Of a DNA stretch of 64,000 nt, positions 33,123 to 40,628 are shown one piece after another (position 1 is the stretch's first letter; each line of letters begins with the position of its first letter). The position numbers were made by a program, and so were the translations under genes. Source of the stretch: Brevibacillus agri. Lineage in GTDB: Bacteria; Bacillota; Bacilli; Brevibacillales; Brevibacillaceae. The notes below the pieces were generated by a model, which was given only the letters and a program-made list of their open reading frames with translations, ran no database searches and was not told where the DNA came from. The stretch lies in contig NZ_CP026363.1 of NCBI RefSeq assembly GCF_004117055.1, positions 1,913,501 through 1,977,500 of the forward strand, written 5' to 3'.

Positions 33123-36100
33123 ATGTGGTTGTGGCTTCAAAAGCTGATGAAATTTTTTCAGGGCGAAGAAGAGCATGAAGAGACAGTGGAAGGGCGTCCA
33201 GCGGCAAGTCCCCCTGCAAGCCCCGCACCCCGTCAGCCCCAGGCGAAGACAAAAAGCATTTACCCGAAAGAACGGGTGAATAATCGCAATATAGACGATG
33301 TGCGTCCGCGCAGGGAGCGCCAGTTTCGCTTTCCTGTCGTGCCGGACGACTATTTGGAGAACAGGCGAAAAGAAAGAAGGAACCAGCAGGCAGCAGACGA
33401 CGCCGTGCGCGCCCAGTCGGCTGCGCGCGAGCGGGGAGCGAGTGCGCGGGACACGCTTCGTCCGCGCGATGAACAGGTGCCGGAAAAGCAGGCGGAGACA
33501 TTCGCAGACAGAAAGCCGGCTGTCTCTGCCGAGCACAAGCGCGACAGCCATCGTTGGCAGCCAGCCAGACAGACGGAAAGCGCGCAGCGCACTTCGCTGA
33601 CGCCGCAGGAAAAGAAGGCGTACCGCCCGTCGGAGATCGTCTCGCCTGTTTACGGCAAGATCACCCCGTCTACACGCGAGGCGGAGCACCGCATCCACAC
33701 AACAGGGGGAGTGGTGTATCCGCGACTGGAGCAGGAAGAGCATCTGCAGCAGATCAAGCAGTGGGAACAGGAAATTAGCGAGCGGTATTTTCCTGAGCAG
33801 AAAACGGTGGCGCAGGATAGGGAGACTGACGGAAATGCCAGCGGCGGCAAATCCGTCATTGAGATGGATGGAAAAGCGGAGAGCGGCAACGGGCAGGCGG
33901 ATCGTACCGCCCGGTCGTTTGAGCGGCAAGCGGACGTGGTGGCGGAAGCCGAAGCGCAAGCGGCCGCTGCGGCAGTTGTGGAATCAGAGCAAGATGCGTT
34001 GGACAAGCCTGCGGTGCAGTTCCGGGAGTTGGGGGGCGCAGAGCAGGAGCGTGTCCGCCTGCGGCAAGAAGCGGAGTCGCTTGCGGTTGGGGAGACAGGA
34101 GTTGTGGAAGGAGAAAGTCGTGTCTTTGTGCAGGATAGGGCTGTTACGGAAAAGCTGTATGGGCGCGCAGAGCGCGTAGAGGTAGAAGAAGTGAAAACGG
34201 GTGAAGCCGTGTCAGCCAAGGGTGAGGAACCAGCGCTTCAAGGTGGCAGTGTGGCAGGCGCAACAAGTGGAGCGAGGGCCGCGGCCGATTTTGGCAGCGC
34301 GAGTGAGCAGTGTGGCGAAGTAGTGGGTGGTTTGGAAAATGGGGCCGAGTTGCTGGAAGGAGAAGCAATGGCAGCGGCCGGAGTGAGAGGTGTGACGGGA
34401 GCCGCGGCAACTGGTGGAGCGATGGAGGCAGTGGGAGCAGTGGAAACTGCTGGAGCTGCGGAGACTGCTGGAGCTGCCGGAACAGTTGGCGCAACGGGAA
34501 CTGCTGGTGCAACAGAAACAGTTGGCGCAGCGGACGACGTTGGCGAACCGGAAACAACCGGGGCAGCGCAAATAGCCAGATCGACCGAAACGGTTGGAGC
34601 ATCCGAAATAACGGAAGCAGTTGAAGCAGCGGCAGAAACAGCGAAAGAACCCGAAGCGACTGTGGAAATGGTCCCTGAGCTGCACGAAGCGGAAGCAAGT
34701 GGGGAGACTTCCCCTCTCATAGCACCCGAGTCCCCGCTGGGGGCACGCCGAGAAGCGGCACTCCCATCGCGGCCAGAGCAGCAAGCAGAGCAACCAAACG
34801 ATTCGGAGCGACCAACCTATCCGGAGCAACCGAGCCAAACCGCAACACAGCAAATGCTGGTCGCAGCGCTTGGCGACGTTGTGCGCACTGGGATCGAGCA
34901 AGGCATAACGGCTGCCTACGAGCGCATTCAGGAAGGCGAAGCCGCCCAACCTGCTGTTCCGTCCGGCGGCAGCGACACGGTCCGGCCAATCAACAGCGAC
35001 AATGTGCCCGTTTCCGCTGAAGAAGAAAAGCAGGCGCCAGCCTACACATACGACGTCAATCGCCTGCTGGCGCGGGCCATGCCGGATGCCGAGGTGGAAG
35101 CTTCTGCTGCGGCGCAGGCGGCGAGTTCGGTTTCCGAGGCTGCTGCCCCAGACGCTTTGCAGGCACAGATCGCAAGGCCGTTACCGCCAGTGACCGAACT
35201 GCCAAGCGCCGGGCAAAAAGATGAGGGCACAGCGCAGCCAGCGCCTGGATTGGTGACGCCAAGTGCGCCAGGTACAGCAAGTACTCCAAGCGCCCCAGGT
35301 GCGGCAACCACACCATCCCCCGGCCCTCACTCTCAGCCGCAGCCACCAGCCGCAGCGGATAGCCAGGAGCCGCCGTATTGCCTGCCGACGCTTGCGCTGC
35401 TCAATCCGAGCCCGCCGATAAGCGATGACGACGATGAGCATACGCAACTGCAAAAGCTGCTTTTGGAAGAGACTTTATCCAACTTCAACGTCAGCGCGAG
35501 CGTCGTCGGCATCGTCAAAGGCCCGTCTGTCACGCGCTTCGAGTTGCAGCCGGCCCCAGGGGTGAAGGTGAACAAAATTACCAGTCTGATCGACGACATC
35601 AAGCTGAATCTGGCAGCCAAGGACATTCGCATCGAGGCGCCGATTCCAGGCCGCAACGCCATCGGGATCGAGGTGCCGAACTTGGCGAGCCGGCCCGTGC
35701 TGATCGAGAAAATCATCGGCTCGGAAAAATTTCAGCAGCATCCATCGCCATTGGCCGTGGCGCTTGGCATGGACATCGGCGGCGAGCCGATTATTGCCGA
35801 TATCAAAAAAATGCCGCACGGCCTGATCGCAGGCTCGACCGGATCGGGGAAAAGCGTCTGCATCAACTCGATCATTGTCAGCCTGCTGTACAAGGCGACG
35901 CCGGAGCAAGTCAGACTGCTGTTGATCGACCCGAAAATGGTCGAGCTGGCACCGTACAACCATTTGCCGCATCTCGTGACGCCTGTGGTGACGGAGGCCA
36001 AGCAGGCGACAGCGGCGCTGAAATGGGCCGTCGAGGAAATGGAAAAGCGCTACGCTTTGTTCGTCGACGCAGGTGTGCGGGATATTGACCGCTACAACCA

Positions 36101-36782
36101 GACGACAGACGACCAGTTGCCGTATATCGTCATCATCATCGACGAGCTGGCAGACCTGATGATGGTTTCTCCGCAAGACGTGGAGGACTGCATCATCCGG
36201 ATCGCGCAAAAGGCACGCGCCTGCGGCATTCACTTGTTGCTCGCGACCCAGCGCCCGTCCGTGGACGTCATCACGGGCAATATCAAGGCAAACGTGCCGA
36301 CGCGCCTGGCGTTTGCCGTATTCTCCCAGGTCGACTCGCGCACGATTCTCGACCAGTCCGGGGCAGAACGATTGCTGGGCAGAGGGGACATGCTGTTTCT
36401 GGAGAGCGGCACGACGCCTGTGCGCTTGCAGGGCAACTTTGTTTCCGACGACGAGATCGAAAGAATTACGCAGACGATCAAGAAGCAGCGAAAGCCGGCG
36501 TACCTTTTCAGCAAGGAAGACCTGGAGCAGCAGGTGCAATCCTACGATGTGGGCGACGATCCGCTGTACATGGAGGCGCTCCTGTTTGTGGCGGAACAAG
36601 GCCAGGCTTCGGCATCGGGACTGCAGCGCCGCTTCCGGGTCGGCTACAACCGCGCAGCGCGCCTGATCGAAATGATGGAGGCAGACGGCTACGTCGCCGG
36701 ACAGAGCGGAGGCAAGGCGCGGGCGGTGCTCATCACGCGCGAGGACGCGCAAGCAGTGGTGGACGGCTCGACTTTGCTGTAA
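33123..36782 (+). CDS. sftA: soluble FtsK/SpoIIIE-type DNA translocase (SftA-like) with expanded linker
   Basis: This cytosolic DNA pump acts at the division septum in chromosome segregation. The 1,219-residue protein lacks the four N-terminal membrane helices of FtsK/SpoIIIE, as Bacillus SftA does, and starts MWLWLQKLMKFFQGEEEHEE. A long disordered region of about 750 residues follows. The motor comes next: KIIGSEKFQQHPSPLAVALG, Walker A GLIAGSTGSGKSVCINSIIV (about residue 905), Walker B YIVIIIDELADLMM (about 1003). Residues from about 1146 form the gamma winged-helix that reads polarity sequences (RRFRVGYNRAARLIEMMEAD). SftA in Bacillus is about 950 residues, so the linker is much longer here. 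The ATG at 33123 is the family start. Confidence 0.92.
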   Translation: MWLWLQKLMKFFQGEEEHEETVEGRPAASPPASPAPRQPQAKTKSIYPKERVNNRNIDDVRPRRERQFRFPVVPDDYLENRRKERRNQQAADDAVRAQSAARERGASARDTLRPRDEQVPEKQAETFADRKPAVSAEHKRDSHRWQPARQTESAQRTSLTPQEKKAYRPSEIVSPVYGKITPSTREAEHRIHTTGGVVYPRLEQEEHLQQIKQWEQEISERYFPEQKTVAQDRETDGNASGGKSVIEMDGKAESGNGQADRTARSFERQADVVAEAEAQAAAAAVVESEQDALDKPAVQFRELGGAEQERVRLRQEAESLAVGETGVVEGESRVFVQDRAVTEKLYGRAERVEVEEVKTGEAVSAKGEEPALQGGSVAGATSGARAAADFGSASEQCGEVVGGLENGAELLEGEAMAAAGVRGVTGAAATGGAMEAVGAVETAGAAETAGAAGTVGATGTAGATETVGAADDVGEPETTGAAQIARSTETVGASEITEAVEAAAETAKEPEATVEMVPELHEAEASGETSPLIAPESPLGARREAALPSRPEQQAEQPNDSERPTYPEQPSQTATQQMLVAALGDVVRTGIEQGITAAYERIQEGEAAQPAVPSGGSDTVRPINSDNVPVSAEEEKQAPAYTYDVNRLLARAMPDAEVEASAAAQAASSVSEAAAPDALQAQIARPLPPVTELPSAGQKDEGTAQPAPGLVTPSAPGTASTPSAPGAATTPSPGPHSQPQPPAAADSQEPPYCLPTLALLNPSPPISDDDDEHTQLQKLLLEETLSNFNVSASVVGIVKGPSVTRFELQPAPGVKVNKITSLIDDIKLNLAAKDIRIEAPIPGRNAIGIEVPNLASRPVLIEKIIGSEKFQQHPSPLAVALGMDIGGEPIIADIKKMPHGLIAGSTGSGKSVCINSIIVSLLYKATPEQVRLLLIDPKMVELAPYNHLPHLVTPVVTEAKQATAALKWAVEEMEKRYALFVDAGVRDIDRYNQTTDDQLPYIVIIIDELADLMMVSPQDVEDCIIRIAQKARACGIHLLLATQRPSVDVITGNIKANVPTRLAFAVFSQVDSRTILDQSGAERLLGRGDMLFLESGTTPVRLQGNFVSDDEIERITQTIKKQRKPAYLFSKEDLEQQVQSYDVGDDPLYMEALLFVAEQGQASASGLQRRFRVGYNRAARLIEMMEADGYVAGQSGGKARAVLITREDAQAVVDGSTLL
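34380..34650 (+). repeat. low-complexity GA/ET repeat array inside sftA
   Basis: The DNA encodes about 90 residues of degenerate units such as GAVETAG, GAAETAG, GAAGTVG, GATGTAG and GATETVG. It is built from short imperfect repeats (GGAGCTG-CGGAGAC-TG type). No lysine is present over most of it, so the segment is acidic and flexible. Confidence 0.75.
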
Positions 36783-36802
36783 AGAAGAAAGGTCAAGGAA
36801 GC

Positions 36803-36834
36803 AAAAAAGCTTGCCCAGGGCGGCAAGCTTTTTT
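36803..36834. terminator. intrinsic terminator of sftA
   Basis: AAAAAAGCTTGCC (36803-36815) pairs with GGCAAGCTTTTTT (36822-36834). It is T-rich on both strands and 20 bp after the sftA stop. Confidence 0.85.
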
Positions 36835-36952
36835 GTCCATAAGTTTAAGAATGGATAAGATTCTGATCCAACTCATCCAGTATAAGGCCAACTTGGCTGG
36901 ACCCACGGCTTGGGGCAGCCAAGTTTTCCAATAGCCGGATCGTATTTTACCG

Positions 36953-38227
36953 TTAGGATGGAACTTCGTACTTTTCTTCTTTCGTTTGTACGAATGAAGG
37001 GATTGTAAAAAGATATAGCATCCCTAAAAGCAGCATTGCTCCGCCAACGACGCCAAAGAGCATTTCAATGCGAAGCATAGACGGGAAAGTCCAAGCAATA
37101 AAGGCCAGAGACAGTGACTGAAACAAACTCGATACGGGGTCAAGAATCCCCCGAAATCTTCCCATCATGTTCGGATTCACCATTTGCGGTATCCATCCAT
37201 AAAAAGAAATGTTAATAAACGCCACAGCAACGGAAAAGAAAAAGTGAAAAATCAAGAATAGAACAATCGTAGGGGACAAGCCTGCGAGGATGACGAAGAT
37301 TCCCGAGAAAATCAGGCTGAAAGTCAATACCATGTACAGTTTGATTCTCTTCGTAACTTTGGGGCTTAGCGCACTTCCCAGCAAGATGCCGATTCCGAAA
37401 ACGATCGTTTCGATTACGGACATTTCCTCGTAGAAATGGGGAGACAGTTTGTATTTCATGATAAAAATAGGAATGATTCCTATTCCTCCATTGACTACTC
37501 CCAGTATGGCAGAACCAAGCGTTAGCAGCAGCAACACCCGATCGTAAACAATGTATTTTACCCCCTCAATAAAATCCGTGAACAGTGCTTTAATTGTATG
37601 TAGTCCTTTCCAATCGGTGCTCCCGTTCGGTTTCCGAACAGATAGCTCGATTTTGCACGAATAAATGAGCATGGCTGAAATCAACAAGCAGATGAAGTCC
37701 AGCAAAAATGCACCTTGGACTCCCAAATTCCAATAGACTACCGCGCCGATCCCACTCCCGAAAAGCAAAAATACACTTCCGAGCATAGAGTTTAATCCAG
37801 CGGCAAGGGGATATTCTTCTTTTGATAGTACGCCTTGAATGATTGCACTTTGGGCGGGAGGAAAAAATTTCCCTACAGCACTTCGGAGAAAAATGGCTAA
37901 AAAAATCAAGGCAAGCGAATCGTACCAAATGCAAATCATTAGACATACAGTGAGAAATGCGCGAATCAGATCGCAATGGACCGCTATTTTCTGACGGTCA
38001 AAGCGATCCGCAAAAACGCCGATAAACAGAAAAACGACCAATGCGGGTGCGGCATGCATCATGTCTTTCATGGTAGTGTAGTACGGTTGTTGGCTAAATT
38101 TATCAAGCAAATAAAATGTGATCGCCATAATCCCGATGACATTTCCCAGTTGCGAAGTAAATTCTGCGAGAAAAAGTTTCAAATAGTTTGCGTTTCTGAA
38201 AAGGTGGAAGACGTTATTTGGACCCAT
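36953..38227 (-). CDS. MFS transporter (EntS/MFS_3-like)
   Basis: This 424-residue integral membrane protein has about twelve hydrophobic segments and a central loop, typical of major-facilitator exporters. The motif between helices 2 and 3 reads GVFADRFDRQKIAVHCDLIR, matching the MFS_3/EntS group that often exports siderophores or macrolides. The reading frame is visibly AT-richer and uses more A/T-ending codons than its neighbours. Together with the insertion sequence 140 bp from its start, this suggests acquisition by transfer. No substrate clue is encoded nearby. Confidence 0.88.
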   Translation of the reverse strand: MGPNNVFHLFRNANYLKLFLAEFTSQLGNVIGIMAITFYLLDKFSQQPYYTTMKDMMHAAPALVVFLFIGVFADRFDRQKIAVHCDLIRAFLTVCLMICIWYDSLALIFLAIFLRSAVGKFFPPAQSAIIQGVLSKEEYPLAAGLNSMLGSVFLLFGSGIGAVVYWNLGVQGAFLLDFICLLISAMLIYSCKIELSVRKPNGSTDWKGLHTIKALFTDFIEGVKYIVYDRVLLLLTLGSAILGVVNGGIGIIPIFIMKYKLSPHFYEEMSVIETIVFGIGILLGSALSPKVTKRIKLYMVLTFSLIFSGIFVILAGLSPTIVLFLIFHFFFSVAVAFINISFYGWIPQMVNPNMMGRFRGILDPVSSLFQSLSLAFIAWTFPSMLRIEMLFGVVGGAMLLLGMLYLFTIPSFVQTKEEKYEVPS

Positions 38228-38360
38228 CCATATCGAATCCCTTCAGCATTGTCCGTTTGTATCCCGACACCTATTGATTTTATTTTCGTTATTTTCAAAA
38301 AACGTTTTCAATCGTGTGGTATAGTTATCGGATTCTATTAAGAAAATATTTACAATTATG

Positions 38361-38369
38361 TTTATTGTT
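38361..38369. repeat. left copy of the ISL3 target-site duplication
   Basis: TTTATTGTT occurs immediately left of the element and again immediately right of it (39712-39720). ISL3-family elements make 8-bp duplications, and here nine bases match. Confidence 0.8.
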
Positions 38370-39711
38370 GATTCATCACCATAACCCGTGCTAGACATTG
38401 AAAAAACGTAGATGTTCCTCTATCGTGAAAGTTGTCCTGACCATCACAAGATAGGAGGAAATCTACGTTGTCTAACCAGTTTACCACAGACTTAATCGGC
38501 CTTCCATCGTTTCAACTTTCCCATTGGGACAAAACGACTGAAACCGATTGGGTAGTGACTCTCACTCCCAATCCAGCCTCTCATCTGTGTCCTCTCTGCC
38601 TGAAAGAGAGCACCAATCATGCTCGCCCAGGGTACCGTCTTCTTCGTCACCGCTTTATTCCTTCATGGGGTACTGTCTGGGTACGTGTTCCTGTATATCG
38701 ACAACGTTGCCACGATTGCCAGATCACCTGGACTCTCGAATGGGATGGAATTCCCTATCGAGGAACGGCTACTTTTGCGTTTCGTCAAATGGCCGTTGAG
38801 TTGTGTCAGAAGAGGGATTTGCTTAGCGTTTCCAAACAACTCGGAATCTGCTATACGACATTGGAACGGTGGTATTACCAACTGGCTCCTCAGCTTCTCG
38901 CTAAGCCCCAAGATCATCTTACGCCTACTATGGTCTGTCTGGACGAGTTTGCTCTCCAAAAAGGACACAAGTACGGTGTCAACCTCATGGATGCACAAAG
39001 CGGGCATATCTGGCAGGTTACAGAAGGGCGTTCACGTGAGCAGGTTCGTCAGGCTCTCATGAACTGGCCCTTTGCTACGCCTCCACAGGTTGTTGTGACA
39101 GACTTGGCTCCTGGAATGGCTGAGACGGTTCGCGGTGTTTGGAAGGATGCCACGGTAGTAGCGGACAAGTTCCACGTCATTCAGCTCTTCTCCAAATCGT
39201 TAGAAGCTGCTCGTAAACGTACCCGTTCGCGGGGAACTCATCGCCGGGGTAGACATGAACAACGTCTGCTCCACACACCTCCTGATAAACTGAAACCTGA
39301 GGAACAGGAGGAATTGAAAGCCTGGTTCGCTCAAGATCCCCATTTGGAACGCCTTTACAACGCTCTTCAGCACATGAGAACGGTATATGCAGCTCAGACA
39401 GAAGAGTCGGGAAAAGAAGCACTCCAACAATGGATAACCGAGCACCTCACATCTCCCACCTCTGCCGTCCGTTCGATTGCAAAAACAATCGTTCAATGGC
39501 GACAGTCGGTTCAGAATTATTTTTCGTTTCGAGTTACAAATGCTCCGATTGAAGGGACACACAACAAAGTGAAAGTCATCAAGCGACGAGCCTATGGGTA
39601 TCGCAACATCGAGCGGTTCAAGATTCGAATTCGGCTGGAGTGTAAACCAGCCATATAAAAAAGTGAAAAACTACGCTAGAGGAAGATCAAGCACGTTTAA
39701 TGGTGAAGAGC
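38370..39711 (+). mobile_element. intact ISL3-family insertion sequence (about 1.34 kb)
   Basis: The element is bounded by imperfect terminal inverted repeats. The left end reads GATTCATCACCATAACCCGT (38370-38389). The right end, read inward on the minus strand, is GCTCTTCACCATTAAACGTG (39711-39692). Further inside, GATGTTCCTCTATCGT (38411-38426) mirrors GATCTTCCTCTAGCGT on the other side. A 9-bp direct repeat (TTTATTGTT) flanks the element. One intact transposase fills the interior. This is the classic single-orf ISL3 layout and the intact duplication implies fairly recent insertion. Confidence 0.88.
38468..39658 (+). CDS. ISL3-family transposase
   Basis: This 396-residue DDE transposase has an N-terminal zinc-ribbon with Cys pairs (HLCPLCLKE; QRCHDCQITW) and a helix-turn-helix region (SVSKQLGICYTTLERWYY). 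The RNase-H-like catalytic domain supplies Asp residues at MVCLDEFALQKGHKYGVN and VVVTDLAPGM. The C-terminal FRVTNAPIEGTHNKVKVIKR supplies the Glu. The start is a TTG at 38468 with AGGAGG upstream. The frame is uninterrupted, so the element is probably still active. Confidence 0.95.
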   Translation: MSNQFTTDLIGLPSFQLSHWDKTTETDWVVTLTPNPASHLCPLCLKESTNHARPGYRLLRHRFIPSWGTVWVRVPVYRQRCHDCQITWTLEWDGIPYRGTATFAFRQMAVELCQKRDLLSVSKQLGICYTTLERWYYQLAPQLLAKPQDHLTPTMVCLDEFALQKGHKYGVNLMDAQSGHIWQVTEGRSREQVRQALMNWPFATPPQVVVTDLAPGMAETVRGVWKDATVVADKFHVIQLFSKSLEAARKRTRSRGTHRRGRHEQRLLHTPPDKLKPEEQEELKAWFAQDPHLERLYNALQHMRTVYAAQTEESGKEALQQWITEHLTSPTSAVRSIAKTIVQWRQSVQNYFSFRVTNAPIEGTHNKVKVIKRRAYGYRNIERFKIRIRLECKPAI

Positions 39712-39720
39712 TTTATTGTT
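39712..39720. repeat. right copy of the ISL3 target-site duplication
   Basis: TTTATTGTT, identical to 38361-38369. Confidence 0.8.
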
Positions 39721-40072
39721 TACTAAAACTATCAAAAAAACAACACTTTCCAGCAATTCGAACGTAGAAAATTGCCTCCGTCCGGGAACGATGGCAGTTC
39801 ATCATAACCAACGGCTGCCGTGTTCATGAAAATACGGTGTCTCTATTGTGGATCAGCTTCATCCCAAAACATAGGAGGGAGCGCGTCGCTTTGGACAGTT
39901 CAAAGCAGTCCGTGACATGAAGGGGCACGCGTGCCATCCCGCTGTCACGCGGATATCGTGCGGGGGAGCAGGAGGAATATTCAACATTTTCTGTCAAATT
40001 CGTTGCCGAAATATTCGGCAGCATATATGCTATAGGATAGATTGTGGCGATAGCTGGAAGGGGACCAAGACA
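39721..40072. other. intergenic stretch right of the insertion sequence
   Basis: About 350 bp without a convincing gene. The first 60 bp are AT-rich like the flank left of the element. The rest is GC-richer, and the open frames on either strand lack ribosome-binding sites and good composition. Confidence 0.45.
40005..40030 (+). promoter_or_regulatory. palindromes upstream of the small unknown gene
   Basis: GCCGAA-ATA-TTCGGC (40005-40019) is a perfect inverted repeat. It is followed by the palindrome GCATATATGC (40021-40030). They lie 43-68 bp before the start, where an operator would overlap a promoter. TATAGG at 40031-40036 is a weak -10 candidate. Confidence 0.4.
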
Positions 40073-40468
40073 ATGAATCCGCTTGCAAAAAAGTATCAGC
40101 AAATCGATGACCAGATCGTGTTGTTCAACGAGGAGTATTACTTGAGCGTGGAGAAACTCGACATTTCCTCCCTGACACAAGAAACGAGGGAAGCGTTGTT
40201 CAACCACCTCTACGATTTCGACAGCAGCGATATGGAGCTGGAAATCGACGTGTCCGAGGAAGATAAAGGAGTTTGGTACCTGCAATTGCTCGTGCCGCAC
40301 GTGTTGACGTTGCCCGAAGCGGCGAAAAGGCGCATCGGGCAAGGCGCGGAGCAGCTTGCCCAGCATCTGGCGGGACGGGTGGGAGCACTCGGTCAGGTAC
40401 GTCTGCAAAACGACGAAATCTACGAATACGTGAAGCGGTACAATCCGGATTTGGAGCGGATCGCCTAG
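40073..40468 (+). CDS. protein of unknown function (131 aa)
   Basis: This soluble acidic protein (NPLAKKYQQIDDQIVLFNEE, then YDFDSSDMELEIDVSEEDKG) ends in a likely helical segment (AAKRRIGQGAEQLAQHLAGR). The ATG at 40073 follows GGAAGGGG. No membrane or signal segments are seen. It is flanked upstream by two palindromes and downstream by a strong terminator, so it is a self-contained unit. I do not recognise the family. It is intact, unlike several regulators in this window. Confidence 0.8.
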   Translation: MNPLAKKYQQIDDQIVLFNEEYYLSVEKLDISSLTQETREALFNHLYDFDSSDMELEIDVSEEDKGVWYLQLLVPHVLTLPEAAKRRIGQGAEQLAQHLAGRVGALGQVRLQNDEIYEYVKRYNPDLERIA

Positions 40469-40469
40469 T

Positions 40470-40521
40470 AAAAAACATCTCTTCTGCCCTGTGCGCAAGC
40501 AGGGAGGAGGGATGTTTTTTT
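40470..40521 (+). terminator. strong intrinsic terminator
   Basis: AAAAAACATC-TCTTC-TGCCCTG pairs with CAGGGAGGAGGGATGTTTTTTT around a GTGCGCAAG loop. It starts 2 bp after the stop of the preceding gene. Confidence 0.85.
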
Positions 40522-40628
40522 GTGCAGATAAGCATGCAACAGCTTCTTAACCAGTAGGCGTACAACGAAGGCTCCGCCAAATGGCTTGGCGCCGGCACGT
40601 TTTGCAAGGGAAAGTCAGAAAGTCGGGG

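Noticed and set aside
34380-34650. Possible CRISPR or satellite array because of regular short repeats
   Set aside because: The repeats are degenerate, in frame, have no spacers of uniform length and encode a flexible linker.
34144-34949. Long Leu/Ser/Cys-rich minus-strand frames opposite the SftA linker
   Set aside because: They are a mirror of the Ala/Glu/Gly/Thr repeats on the coding strand. No start signals are present.
38228-38360. Part of the transporter upstream region as a second, degraded insertion-sequence end
   Set aside because: The terminal inverted repeat and target duplication locate the element boundary at 38370. No further inverted ends were found.
39824-40498. 224-codon minus-strand frame right of the insertion sequence
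   Set aside because: It overlaps the better-supported 131-aa gene with its own ribosome-binding site and terminator, and its composition is poor.
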